A DNA stretch of 64,000 bases from Cricetomys ansorgei (GCA_026225945.1 JAMJFZ010001258.1:15728001-15792000), one strand, 5' to 3'; shown: positions 12,601 through 21,785, numbered from the stretch's first letter. Program-made: numbers and translations. The notes: generated from the letters alone by a model not told the origin.

Positions 12601-15600
12601 GCCATTCCTGACCAAGAGCAATCTATGATCAATGTAATCACCTTTAAAATTCTGAAACAATTCTTCACAGAATCTGCAGAAAATTTCATTTTTAAATTTT
12701 CATATGGAAAACACAAAACACCTAGTACAGAGAGAAGAAGGAGGAGGAGGAGTACCCTAGTATCTTAAACAATACTATTTACATCTTTTGTAAGAAGAAG
12801 AAAAGTCCTGAACAACAACAACAGAACAAAAACAAAACAAAACAAAGAACAAACACCATCCACTGGAAGTATCACCATTTTAGATTTCAAGCTACACTAC
12901 AGAGCTACAGGAATAAAAAGAGCATGGTCCTGGCATAAAACAGACATACTGACTAATGGAATACATTTCAGCATCTACATATAAGCCCACAACCCTAAAG
13001 CCACTAATTTTAACAAAGAAGCCAACAGTACACATTTGAGAAAAGACACCATCTTCAACAAATGGTGCTGGTCAACCTGGATGGCTACATGGAGAAGAAT
13101 GAATGAAATGAAATCCTTATCTCTCATCCTGCACAAAAGTCAACTTCAAATGGATCATGGACCCAGCATACAACAACTTGATGTCCTGAAACCGATAGAG
13201 AAAAAATAATAGGAAATATACTTGATCTCCTTGGCACAGAAAGGGACCTTCTGGTCAGGCCCTGGTAGTGCAGGCATTAAGACTAGCAACTGGAAAATGG
13301 AACATCATCTGTCCCAAAATAAAAAGCTTCTGTATAGCAATGGACACCGTCATTCAAGTAAATAGGCAGCCAGCAGTATGGGGAAAAAATCTTCACCAGC
13401 TACACATCTGACAGAGGGTTAGTATCCAGAATATATATATATATAAACAACTTTTAATCCCAGCACTCAGGAGGCAGAAATGGGGGTTCTGTGAGTTCAA
13501 AGCCAATTTAGTCCACATAGTGAGTTCCAGGACAGCCAGAGCTAATAGAGATATGCTCATGTATTAAATGAAGAAAGAAAAGAAAGAGAAAAAAAATCAA
13601 CTTTAAAGCTGGGGCATGGAACTAAGCATAAAGTTCTCAAAAGATGAAATACAAATGACTGAGAATTTTCTTTTCTCTTCCCTTTTTTTAATGTTCAACA
13701 GAGGCTGAAGAGACGGCCACCACCCAAATGACTCAGCAGAACCCTAATGGCTTAAAAAGCCCCCCAAACAAGTAACCCAGTCTCCCTGTTGAACAAATTT
13801 CAGAAGTTCAAATTAGTGCAGAATGAAGCCAGACAGGATGTGTCAGGGCTCCATGTCTGGAGAGCCCCACCCCCTACCCAGTCCCCAGCACAGGGCTCCC
13901 CTGTCTGGAGGACCCTGCCCCCCTAAGCACAGTCCGCAGCCGGCATCTGTGGAGAGCTCCACCCCTGGCACACCCCTCTTGAGTCCTGCTCCCCTCAGCT
14001 CCCCTCAGCCCCTCCCTCCTTGTGGAGGGAGCTCCGCCTCAGCCACGCCCCCTTGCCACGCCCAACCGTCCTCCAGGTGTCAAACTGTCAAGCTGCCTCC
14101 TCTAGACAGAGCTGCTTCAGGGTGGGCCCTGCAGGCAGCCGTGGAGCAGGCAGACAGAGTTGAGGACTGGCCTGCTGGCTGATCCCAGCCCAAATGGCAC
14201 CTCGCAGCTATCTGTGTTTCTGCCAGGGACTAAATCAGACTTTTCCCAGCGAGTCTAGCCCCTCCAGCTGCCAACTGCTATTGTGTGCTAATGTTTGCCT
14301 CCCTCACCACCCTGCTGGGGATCCTGTGGGCCTGGCCACCACCTCTTGTGCCCACCGTGAACCCCAAATGGTGCCGATGACCACTGGGGAGCCAGCATAT
14401 TTCCCCTTTGGGGGAGTCTGGCTCTGTAAGGCTGGGGAGCTCTGGGACTTGAGACCCCACCATAAAAAAGCTCCCCCCTGGGACTATCAGGGACTACATT
14501 CCCAGTTAGCTGCGGGGTCCCCCAACCTGGCAGAGCAGCACAGAAGTGGCCCCAACTAACACAGATGGCCCTAAGCTGGGCCCCTCATCCCTCTCTGGAC
14601 TTGTAAAATAAGGGCAAAAAAATCCCACCAATCGCAGGCCACTGTGAGGGGGGCGGCGCCTCCCAGGGACACTATATAAAGAGCAGCCTTCTGGACTCTA
14701 CTGAGAGTAGGGAGGGGGCATAGCCTTTGCTCCTGACTTCTTTCCAAGCGGAGGCAGCCACCAAGAAGCAAGAAGAACACCTCAGCTCGGCCAGATGCAA
14801 GAAGAATAGCTCAGCCAGGGATATTGTCCAGAGCTGCAACATTGGAGACACCTTCCCACCTCAGAGCTGTATGGTCCCTGGGCTCCCGACTGCCAGGCCA
14901 CTTTCCATCTGTTCCATCCAAATTTAAAAAAACAATGAAGCAAAACAAAAAAAACTAACGGCAGAACCTCCAACTGACAGGAGAAAGGAAAGCAAAGTCT
15001 TCAAGTGCACGTCAATCAAGAACTTAACAGGGGTCGAACTTCTGGGGCCAGTAGAGTCTGCTTTACCAAACAGTGGTAAAAAGCAGCCAGTGCTGGCCAA
15101 AATTGGAAGGTAAGACATCTCTGGTTTCTTCTCTCCAAGGATTGACTTGTTAAGAACATCAGACACTCAAAGGGTATCTGTTCTCCTGCCTGGCTTGCCA
15201 AAGTTGGTACTAGAGTTTTAAAGTTAAAAGTCTAACGCCTGGCAGTGGTGGTGTCCATCCCCAAGATGGCTATTAAAGAGCTAGTAGTAACGAAAAGCAG
15301 AGAAAAGAGATTTATTCACTGTGGCCCTACTGGGAAGAGAACAAGAGGTCTAGTTGTAACCAGCATGCCTGTAGGAAATGAGAATATTCTAAAGACACAG
15401 TGTCCGGAGCCCTGGCTACTTGGATTGTTGGAACAAAGGGAAGTGGAAATTTCCCAAGAATTTCATGCTGGGAGAAGCTGAAGCTGAAGCCTGGAGCCAA
15501 CCAGAGGCAGAGTTTTTCTCCCAGAAAAGGGGAGGGATTTCACACAGTTCCACGGTGTCTCAGACTCTGTGAGAAAGAGCAGTCTTTGACTCTGGGTTAG

Positions 15601-17877
15601 TGGTAGACAGGACCACACCTTGACCAGGACTACTTGATTATAAACATCTCTTGCCTCGTATTTAAACCTCAGCTTCATGTCAGGACCCTGGGGATGGATA
15701 TGATCTCTGGATTTCCTTGTCCCTTGTCCAGTGTGGCCACACTGAATAAATAAATATCCTATTTCTGCTTTTCACTATTATTTTGACTCTTTTAATTAGC
15801 TTATTGAGACTGGGTAACTGAACCTGGCTTGTCGAGGTACAGGCTGTGACCCTAAGTCCAGTATCAATTATGGTGACTCTAAGTGTTGGGGAACACTTGG
15901 AAGAAGTTTTTGTGATTTTGGTTTCTTTAAAAACGCAAAACGGTATTTGGATTAGGTTTGCGTTCCCACCCCAGCTGCGGTGTAGTTGTTTCCGAGTTGG
16001 GTTTGGAATGCTTGCTGCAGGTGGCTATGATTTGGTTGAGTGCAGTCATTCTGGCACCTGTAGCTTGTTTTGAGGGGTTGGGTGCTGCATGGGTTTATGG
16101 GAACTTTTGGCTTAAGGTATAAAAAGTCAGAAGACCCGAGAGTCATTGTGGGAGTTGGTTAGTAGTTCGTTGATTAGTTTGCTGTCATTAGTTAGTGAGA
16201 TAATTCCTAACAGAACAAAGGTTGGAGAGATTGAATTTATAGACCATGAGCTGAGATGCTAGTCTGACTCACTGTCAGCTAGTCCTCTTCAGCGCAGGAC
16301 AGCCTAAAAAGAGGCTGTGAAGATTTCAACCTTTCTCTCATTCTATATCAAGGCTGCTTGCAAAAAGTCATGAAGATTTCTTTCTCTCCTTCCTTTCTCT
16401 TTCCCTAAATAGAGACTAAAAGATTGTAGTGCACTGCTACATATAAGTCTAGTCACACATTGCCTCTCCACCCAAGTCCACCTTTGACATGAGGTTTTTA
16501 TTTAAATAGAAGGTATGTAATTAAACAGTTGTCAAAGTTTGTTTTTAGTTGTGTATAAAATAATTGTTTTGGGCACTGTTGGGAAAAGGGGTGCCTAGGC
16601 CTTGGCATTTGTATTGTCTGCAGGTGGATTTATGTGGGGATGTTTGATTTGATTGCTTTATGATCTGCATGTGCTAGGGATGTTTGATTGCTCATGATCT
16701 GCATGTGCTATAAGTAGAACACATGAAGAGTTTTGTATTAGTAAAAACACCTGAGCTGGGACGCTCAGGGTTCCACTGTCCAGTATGGCTCTGGCTAGGA
16801 TGGTGGCTCCCTCTGCTGAGGTCTGGAAGTGCTTGCACCTGTAATCATGCCTCTTGTAATCATACTGCCCTGTAGGTGTATCATTGCAAACAGTGTACCA
16901 GGCAAGAGAAGAGCCAATATTTTGGCCCCTGACCCAGGTCAGCTAGTTCCCAGGGAATGATTAGATACCTCTGAAAGGATCTTATACTTCAAGTAAGTCA
17001 CCCATCCTCCTGATCAGAGATGCTAGAGACCCCAGAGGTTGAAGTCTAGTCAGTGTACATTCTGCAGAGGTGGATCACTGCAGAGGGAAGTGTCCTAAGA
17101 ACTTCCAAGGCAAGTCACACAAACAGTAAGACCTTGGTGCATCCCAATGGATGACATAACCTGCAGAAGAAAATCTAAAGGAGCCATGTGGTTCCTTCTG
17201 AGTCCCTAGTGAGCCTCAACTGACCTTAATGATGTAAAGAAAAAGGGATGGGGGAGGCTTCCAGCCCTGGCCTTTTTTGAGAATTTATCAGTGGTTTCTG
17301 TGGGTGAGGCACTTATAAAGCCATGCCCCAGCCCCCCCAGGCAATTAATACTTACAGGGTGACATTTTCTTCACTGGTGTAGGCCAGTGGTAATTGCCTA
17401 CATTCCTGTAAATAACCCCTCACCCATGCTCATTTAAGACGCCTAATTAAACTCCTCGGGACACACATGAGACATGAAGATAGAAGGGGGATCGTAGGAA
17501 GAATAAGGAAGGCAATAGAGAGGAAGTAACAAGAAAGGGCAATGGGGGCGTTACCAACATACACTACACACATGTATAAAATGTCATGATGAAGTACATT
17601 ATGTATGAATTAATGTATGCTAATAAAACAGAGGGCTAACAAGGTGGCTCAGCAGGTAAAGACACTTGCTGTCAGGGCTGAGAACCTGAGTTCCTTCTCC
17701 AGGACCCATGGTGGGAGGGAAGATGAGGTTTCTGAATCTCAGGAATATAGGGTGTTCACATGAGCCTTGGCACTCTCATTCACACACACACAAATACACA
17801 TACACAGACACACACACAGACACATCCATACACAGACACACACACAGACACATACATACACAGACACACACACACAG

Positions 17878-17909
<32 letters not shown>

Positions 17910-17939
17910 TCAGGCACACACACACACACAGACACAGAC

Positions 17940-17970
<31 letters not shown>

Positions 17971-20533
17971 GACACACAAATACACATACACAGACACACA
18001 CACAGACACATCCATACACAGACACACACACACACAGACACATACATACACAGACACACACACACTCACACACACACTCACACACGCACACACATGTTCG
18101 TGTAATAAAAATAAAGAGAACATATAAAAAAGGAACATATTAAAAGAGAAAGAAAAAGATAAGGATTTATATTTGGCCACCTACACGGTCTTGAGGTTTG
18201 TCTCTGGAGAAAGCAATTGGTAATAATACCAAACAAAAAGTACTAAGATTTATTTTGTTTCATTTTGTTTTTATTTTCTGAGACATGGTCCCTCTACATT
18301 GTCTGGCTGTCCTGGAACTCATTACATAGATCAGCCTAGCCTTGAACTCACAGAGATCCACCTGCCTCTGCCTCCTAACTGTTGGGATTAAAGGCTTATG
18401 CCACCATACCTGGACTAAAATGGATTTTTAAGAAGGGACACTGATTCGTTCTCTATGCTCCCCTCTTGGCTCCAAGTGTGCTAGGTTAGGGTTAGGGTTA
18501 GGGTTAGGCCTCTATGCTATTTGTATGGCCTAGACCAAGCAAGACCCTTAGATCCTTAAGCTAGCACAAGTAACCTATCTCTAGAACCCATCATTTTAGG
18601 AAATGGCAGCCACCCTGAGTTGAATTTCAATGTAATTACTCTTACTGTGCACCGGGAATTGTATTATACTAGGAAACATTTTTCCAAATTGTACTGGACT
18701 TAAATATGTTGGGAATAAACATCCTGGTATCAGACTCCCCAGAGTCTTGATCCAAGCTGATAAAGTCAATCTGAACTGGGTTTCATTCTCATCTCTGTGT
18801 GTGGTTCGCTTCTTTGCCTGACATTTGCAGAGACCCCCTCAACCTCAGAAATACAGAAGGAAACTTCCATCTTAAGAAGAAATGGAATTTACCCAGTGTG
18901 GTAGTCTAGAATAATCATTGTGGCTGCTATTTACCACCAGAGAAAAGAGTTATTTTTATAAAAAAGGATTTCCAATATGATAATGATAAAAAGCATATAT
19001 TAAACAACCGTAATAAATGCTACAGGTTTGAGGTCAGCACCTGGGCTACAAAGACTGTTTTGAAAACACACAGCACACACACACACACAGAAGCAGCTAA
19101 ATTGGAAAACCAACTCTTCAAGTGTTTTTTGCATTCAATTGATTAGTTCAGTCTTCAAACAGCCTTGTAGGCTAAACTGTGCTCTTTCATAAAATTCTGT
19201 ATATCTTACAACCTTTTTGTTTTGTTTTTGTTTTTTTGAGACAAGGTTTCTCTGTTGTAACTCTGGTTGCCCTGGAACTCACTCTGTAGACCAGGCTGGC
19301 CTCGAACTCAGAGATCCGCCTGCCTCTGCCTCCTGAGTGCTGGGATTAAACATGTGTATTACCACCTCCCAGCCCTCCTTTTTCTTTTTCTTTTCCTTTT
19401 TCTCTTTTTGAGTTCCTTGTGACCCACCTAAGGGACACACATAAACTTAAATCTCTTCCCAGTCAAGACTCTGTTAGAGACTGGCCATCTTGGTAGGCTA
19501 ACCGCATAGAGTTAGAGTGCATAGCCTTTCTCTAGGACAAATCTCAAGACCAGGCTGCAGGAAATGTATATCAAATGCATTTTTAAGATTTTTTTAAAAA
19601 ATTTCATCTTGTCAAATTCAGGATTCTGCAGTTGCTCAATGGGAGCCCGAGCTCACCATATTTTGAGGAATGGAAGTCTCCTCACCTAGCTCTACAAGTT
19701 TATTGTGATTTTTATTTTTGACAAGTTTAAGAAGCACAAGTTGGTGGCTAGAGACGCGATTCTGTGGTTAAATGCTTGCTGCATAGTGTGAGGTCTGGAG
19801 TTCAGATCTCCAGAAGCCACATGAGAGCTGCTGGGCATGGCAGCCGGCCTGCAACTCTAGGGGCGAAGGTGTCCAGGAGGACAAGCCCCATCAGAGAGCT
19901 CTGGGTTTGGCCGGGAAGCTTTGCCTTGGTAAACGAGGTGGAAGAGTGATTGAGACGGGGCAGTTAACAGTAGTGGCTGCTCTTGCAGATCAATCAGGTT
20001 CAGTCCCGGCACCTACAAAGAGGCTAGCAACCATCCATAACTCTAGCTCCAGAGCACTGGAGATTCTGTTCTGGCCTCTGTGAACACGGGGTATGCACAC
20101 AGCGCTCGTACCCACACACAGGAAAAACATTCATACACATAAAAACGAGAATAAATCATCTTATTAAATGATCACCAAGGACTTCCAACATCCACCTTGG
20201 GACTCTACACTCCATACATACGTGCAGTTACATTCACACACATGTGAGCCTATATACAAGTAAACATGCATTCACACGCATATACAACACAAACAAACGT
20301 GAAAAGTGAAAGAGGGAAAAAAAAAAGGTTGGAAGATCAAGTTAGCAGACAACAGTCCACACCCTGGAACAGTAGAAGGCGGCCCAACTTTACAAGATGG
20401 GCAAGTCCCTCCAGGAATTCTTGGCTGTTTCGTGCACCAGGTGATTTACCAGAGGCCCAGTCTGGGCCTGCATGCACTGTTGGGGATCCACCGTGTGGAA
20501 GCTCACCTCTTCTTGTAGCAAGTGCCCCGGCAT
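491..20533 (-). CDS. Scd3: Stearoyl-CoA desaturase 3-like gene, exons 1-4 (3' end off window)
   Basis: Delta-9 fatty acyl-CoA desaturase of the ER membrane. The family introduces a cis double bond into palmitoyl- or stearoyl-CoA using a di-iron centre held by conserved His boxes. Coding exons on the minus strand are 20507-20533, 5749-6028, 1452-1582 and 491-696. All have GT/AG junctions and the phases agree (0, 1, 0, 2), giving 214 codons plus 2 nt of a family that is about 355-360 residues long. Exon 3 carries the first His box (HRLWSH) and exon 4 the second (HRAHH). Exons 5-6, with the third His box, lie beyond the left edge. The N-terminus MPGHLLQEE, and the position next to Pkd2l1, match mouse Scd3 as I recall it rather than Scd1 (MPAHMLQEI). 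No stop or frameshift is visible. One oddity is Met-Glu in place of Ala-Leu seven residues before the first His box. Confidence 0.93.
880..1045 (+). mobile_element. MIR SINE
   Basis: GACTCTGTTTCCTCATCTGT then ACAGTGGGTAGGACAATA and GGTTGTGAG are the MIR core. Scd3 intron 3. Confidence 0.65.
1452..1582 (-). CDS. Scd3: Scd3 coding exon 3 (first His box)
   Basis: 131 bp, the usual size of this exon in the SCD family. Acceptor CTCCACAG, donor GTAAGA. It encodes the second membrane helix and the iron-binding HRLWSH box, then [19 protein letters not shown]. The residues before the box read [10 protein letters not shown], where the family is SALGITAGAH, so Ala-Leu has become Met-Glu (residues 111-112 here). 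Confidence 0.95.
1747..2278 (+). repeat. 27-bp minisatellite, about 19-20 units
   Basis: Tandem units of GGGAATGGAGGTGAGACC plus CCTCCACCT (27 bp). Because 27 is divisible by three, each open frame encodes a 9-residue repeat. Some units carry AGGGGT in place of GGAGGT, and these variants recur at partly regular spacing. It lies in Scd3 intron 2 and is not a gene. Confidence 0.97.
2280..5327. other. Scd3 intron 2, no further features seen
   Basis: Apart from the minisatellite at its left and the B1 pair at its right I see no gene, RNA or recognisable repeat here. The short ORFs have no recognisable domains. Confidence 0.5.
5328..5464 (+). mobile_element. B1 SINE, sense
   Basis: GTAATCCCAGCAGGCTGAGG, GGCCAGCCTGGACTACATGG and an A-rich tail. 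Scd3 intron 2. Confidence 0.8.
5465..5600 (+). mobile_element. Diverged B1-like SINE, sense
   Basis: TAATGTCTGCACTTAGGAAG and CCAGGCCAGCCTGGCTCCAT resemble B1; directly follows another B1. Confidence 0.5.
5749..6028 (-). CDS. Scd3: Scd3 coding exon 2
   Basis: 280 bp. The acceptor CTTGTAG lies immediately before the ATG-ACT-TCC codons and the donor is GTAAGC. It encodes the cytosolic N-terminal region (a [13 protein letters not shown] stretch, then the acidic [18 protein letters not shown] segment) and the first membrane helix ([19 protein letters not shown]). Its first codon is ATG but is not the start, because a splice acceptor abuts it and a better start lies in exon 1. Confidence 0.95.
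6029..7180. other. Scd3 intron 1, unique-looking sequence
   Basis: No recognisable repeat or exon next to the exon 2 acceptor; ORFs here run through the splice site and have no domain support. Confidence 0.45.
7182..7312 (-). mobile_element. B1 SINE, antisense
   Basis: Poly-T, then GACAGGCTCTTATTATGTAG, ACCAGGCTGACCTTGAACTC and ACCAACACACCCAGC. Confidence 0.8.
7800..7953 (-). mobile_element. B1 SINE, antisense
   Basis: TTCAAGACAGGGTTTCTCTG, GTAGACCAGGCTGGCCTCGA and a CACCCCACCTGGCC end; well preserved. Confidence 0.92.
8594..8704 (-). mobile_element. Diverged B1-like SINE, antisense
   Basis: GTCCAGGCTAGCCTCAAACT and TTCTGGGATTACAGGCAAGC. Confidence 0.6.
8887..8910 (+). repeat. (GT)n microsatellite
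   Basis: About twelve GT units in Scd3 intron 1. Confidence 0.95.
8920..9280 (+). repeat. Common rodent dispersed repeat, copy 1
   Basis: Same family as 34655-35046: CCTGTAGGAATCTCTGTCAA, GCTTACTGTGGGGTC, GAGTTCCTGCCCTGACTTCC and a closing CAATAGAAAAACTAACTAAA. Family name not assigned. Confidence 0.65.
9412..9484 (+). repeat. 73-bp perfect direct repeat, copy 1
   Basis: Identical over 73 bases to 12753-12825. It begins TACCCTAGTATCTTAAAC and ends in an AAC-rich run. Flanks on both sides differ from those of copy 2. It lies in Scd3 intron 1, outside recognisable L1 sequence. Confidence 0.95.
9510..9656 (-). mobile_element. Diverged B1-like SINE, antisense
   Basis: TTCTGAGACAAACTCTCAGC, CAAACTCACTATGTAGCC and CCAGTATTACAGATGCATAC. 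Confidence 0.6.
9780..11110 (-). mobile_element. Degraded L1 fragment, antisense
   Basis: Reverse-strand L1 ORF2/3'-type sequence (for example TTTCAAAGAATCAGTTCTTA) with many stops. Located in Scd3 intron 1. Confidence 0.7.
11327..11541 (+). mobile_element. hAT-type DNA transposon remnant (URR1-like), copy 1
   Basis: Begins CAGAGGTTCTCCACC and ends AAGGTTGAGGACCACTC, degenerate forms of the inverted ends CAGTGGTTCTCAACC / GGTTGAGAACCACTG. The internal sequence (GGGGTCACCTAAGAC and ATATTTACATTATAATTCAT) matches the rodent non-autonomous hAT family. Confidence 0.85.
12640..13445 (+). mobile_element. Degraded L1 ORF2 fragment, sense
   Basis: Sense L1 ORF2 sequence such as CTACAGAGCTACAGGAATAA and CAACAAATGGTGCTGGTCAA, with frameshifts and stops. 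It carries copy 2 of the 73-bp repeat. Confidence 0.8.
12753..12825 (+). repeat. 73-bp perfect direct repeat, copy 2
   Basis: Identical to 9412-9484, 3341 bp away. This copy sits inside a sense-strand L1 ORF2 fragment, and its end (CCTGAACAACAAC) resembles L1 itself, so it may be the source copy. Confidence 0.95.
13447..13570 (+). mobile_element. B1 SINE, sense
   Basis: TTTTAATCCCAGCACTCAGG and GTGAGTTCCAGGACAGCCAG; follows an (AT)n run. Confidence 0.8.
13820..14940 (+). repeat. GC-rich block, possible LTR or retroposon of unknown family
   Basis: Distinctly GC-rich compared with its surroundings. It contains degenerate repeated modules, a core promoter at its 3' side and an A-rich stretch (14,925-14,960) at its end. 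It lies between L1/B1 sequence and AT-richer DNA. I do not recognise the family. The ORFs within it show no recognisable domains. Confidence 0.35.
14620..14710 (+). promoter_or_regulatory. Classical CCAAT/GC-box/TATA core promoter, antisense to Scd3
   Basis: CCAAT at 14628-14632, GGGGGGCGGCGCC around 14648-14660 and TATATAAA at 14673-14680, with near-ideal pol II spacing. It predicts a plus-strand start near 14,710. Upstream (13,850-14,040) are degenerate TGTCTGGAGAGC-type modules like LTR enhancer repeats. The downstream product is unknown; a retroviral-type LTR is one explanation. Confidence 0.5.
15240..16470 (+). other. Possible LTR-derived sequence, Scd3 intron 1
   Basis: Contains an AATAAATAAATA run (15,745) and a GGTATAAAAAGTC box (16,117), typical of retroviral LTR parts, but no open reading frame of interest. 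The assignment is tentative. Confidence 0.25.
16571..16850 (+). repeat. Two-copy dispersed repeat (LTR-like), copy 1
   Basis: Shares GCCTAGGCCTTGGCATTT, GATGTTTGATTGCTCATGAT, GGTTCCACTGTCCAG and CCCTCTGCTGAG with 21955-22170 in the same order. It is probably a solo LTR of a rodent element; the family is not assigned. Confidence 0.6.
17630..17780 (+). mobile_element. B2-type SINE, sense
   Basis: GGTGGCTCAGCAGGTAAAGA (A box) and CCTGAGTTCCTTCTCCAGGA; runs into a CA-rich array. Confidence 0.65.
17781..18096 (+). repeat. Complex (CA)n / (CACAGACA)n / (CATA)n microsatellite
   Basis: About 315 bp of CACACA, CAGACA and CATACA units. ORFs on both strands through it are low-complexity artefacts. Confidence 0.97.
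18242..18416 (-). mobile_element. B1 SINE, antisense
   Basis: CTGAGACATGGTCCCTCTAC, CTGGAACTCATTACATAGAT and TTGGGATTAAAGGCTTATGC. Confidence 0.85.
18482..18508 (+). repeat. Interstitial telomeric repeat (TTAGGG)n
   Basis: Three perfect TTAGGG units plus partial units at both ends, in Scd3 intron 1. CTCTATGCT occurs on both sides, at 18451-18459 and 18510-18518. Confidence 0.95.
19212..19374 (-). mobile_element. B1 SINE, antisense
   Basis: TTTTGAGACAAGGTTTCTCT, GTAGACCAGGCTGGCCTCGA and GAGTGCTGGGATTAAACATG. Confidence 0.92.
19738..19950 (+). mobile_element. B4/RSINE-type SINE, sense
   Basis: GTTAAATGCTTGCTGCATAG, GGAGTTCAGATCTCCAGAAG and CTGGGCATGGCAGCCGGCCT. Confidence 0.55.
19952..20165 (+). 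mobile_element. B2-type SINE, sense
   Basis: GCAGTTAACAGTAGTGGCTG, GGTTCAGTCCCGGCACCTAC (B box) and an AATAAATCATC tail, about 350 bp downstream of Scd3 exon 1 in the transcript direction. Confidence 0.7.
20507..20533 (-). CDS. Scd3: Scd3 coding exon 1 (MPGHLLQEE)
   Basis: Nine codons from ATG (complement of 20533-20531) to GAG, followed by a GTGAGC donor at 20506-20501. The encoded MPGHLLQEE is the recalled Scd3 N-terminus. The exon ends in phase 0 and joins exon 2, which begins Met-Thr-Ser-Tyr. The 5' UTR should extend to about 20,710, downstream (on this strand) of the TTTAAA-type box at 20733-20742. Confidence 0.9.
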
Positions 20534-20732
20534 GCTGATTCTTGAATGCCCAGAAGATCTTCCAAGGACAGACCGTGGGGATTCTCGGGCTACAGGAGGG
20601 AGTAGGCTTCTGCTCCAGGTCTTGCTTCTGCAAAACAAGTTAGGTGTTGCCCCGAACCCTGCCCTGTGCCTTCTACATGTGATGGTTGTGCGGGCTCAGC
20701 CTCAGAGTGTGTGTCATCTCTTAAAGCTGCAG

Positions 20733-20742
20733 TTTTAAAGGC
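20733..20742 (-). promoter_or_regulatory. TATA-like box of Scd3
   Basis: The minus strand reads CCTTTAAAAC about 200 bp upstream of the Scd3 start codon, a position that fits a core promoter with a 5' UTR of roughly 170 nt. The TSS is inferred, not seen. Confidence 0.5.
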
Positions 20743-20942
20743 TCTGGCTGGTGGTGACTGACTGGGTCCTATTTCGTCACAGTCTTTATCTGCTGCTAAT
20801 AAGGGACACGCTGGCTGGCCTAAGGGCAGCCCTGAGCTCAGATAAGCTCAGGAGAGACCAAGAGACAGAACAGACTCAGTTGGAGAGTAAGCCAGAGCAA
20901 TAGAATGTCTTGGACACCAGCATCCCCATGGCTTCCACCCCT

Positions 20943-21060
20943 GTTCTCTGCCATGAGAAAATGCCAATGATTCTTTGTCAACTCTAGCCTTGTCATTGGT
21001 CAAAGAGAGTTTGGTGCCATCTCAACCTGCTGCTGCCATTGGCTGAATGTAATCTGCTGT
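20943..21060 (-). promoter_or_regulatory. Conserved Scd promoter block with two CCAAT (NF-Y) boxes
   Basis: Read on the minus strand, the block has an AGCAGATT motif (21051-21058), a CCAAT box in AGCCAATGGCAG (core 21038-21042), a GGCACCAAACTCTC stretch, and a second CCAAT box in GACCAATGACAAGG (core 20995-20999). It then runs through CAAAGAATCATTGGC to CTCATGGCAGAGAACAG. From memory this matches the sterol/polyunsaturated-fatty-acid response region shared by mouse Scd1 and Scd2, where SREBP and NF-Y act together. It lies about 250-350 bp upstream of the predicted TSS. Regulation of this copy by SREBP is inferred. Confidence 0.75.
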
Positions 21061-21689
21061 TCCTTCTTGTGTCACCTCCTTATCTTTTTTTATTAGCCTC
21101 CTGGATTCCACCCATCACCACATGACCTCAGGGGTACTTGGGGGATACCTCTCTGGAAGAGGGAGAGCTCAGAGTCCCACAGTGAGGATTAGGTTCAAGC
21201 CTAGGGAGTTTACACATACACCACAGACACTGGGGGAAACGTACGTGAGAGAGCAGGAAACCAAGGAGCTGCCCATCACCTTGATTTCACCCTGCTTTCT
21301 CATTCCTCCAGCCTTTGGGAAGGTGAACATGGCCTCCATCCCAGACCATGAGCCAAAGGTGTGGGTGGAATTTGCATCTCCTCTGCGATACTCCTGTCAC
21401 ATGCTGGTAGCCCAGGTAGCTCTTTACTGCCTACTGACTCCAAGGCTACAGCCTAGGAGCTCTGGCAACATCTTTAGACAAACATACAGATTTTCATGTT
21501 TACATATGAACTCTACGTTGGCCCACTAGGCATTCTCTGCAGGGATCACTTCCTCCAGGAGCCAGTGAACAACCCCACCTCCGTGCCCACATTTCCAGAA
21601 CACGCTGGTGAAACTCTTCTGCCTGTTGAGTTGGAAGTGGTTTTGGGTTTTTTATTCGCTTGTTTGTTCGTTTGTTGTTTTTGGTACTC

Positions 21690-21785
21690 TCATTTTGTTT
21701 GGGTGCTGGGAATTAGACAGCGGGTATTGTACATGTTAAGCAGATAGTCTTCTACTGATCCACCCTCTAACCCTCAGCCCTCATT
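21690..21785 (-). mobile_element. ID-like SINE, antisense
   Basis: GGTGCTGGGAATTAGACAGC and CTACTGATCCACCCTCTAAC. Confidence 0.5.

Noticed and set aside
12640..13445. Reverse-transcriptase gene
   Set aside because: Recognisable L1 ORF2 text but riddled with stops and frameshifts, and no long ORF remains.
13823..14559. Two GC-rich ORFs of about 120 codons as genes
   Set aside because: Composition-driven open frames upstream of the predicted promoter, without recognisable domains or splice context.
17708..18180. ORFs rich in His-Thr or Cys-Val through the CA array
   Set aside because: Pure low-complexity translation of a CA/CAGA microsatellite.
18482..18508. A true chromosome end or assembly telomere
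   Set aside because: Only about 27 bp, with ordinary intronic sequence on both sides.
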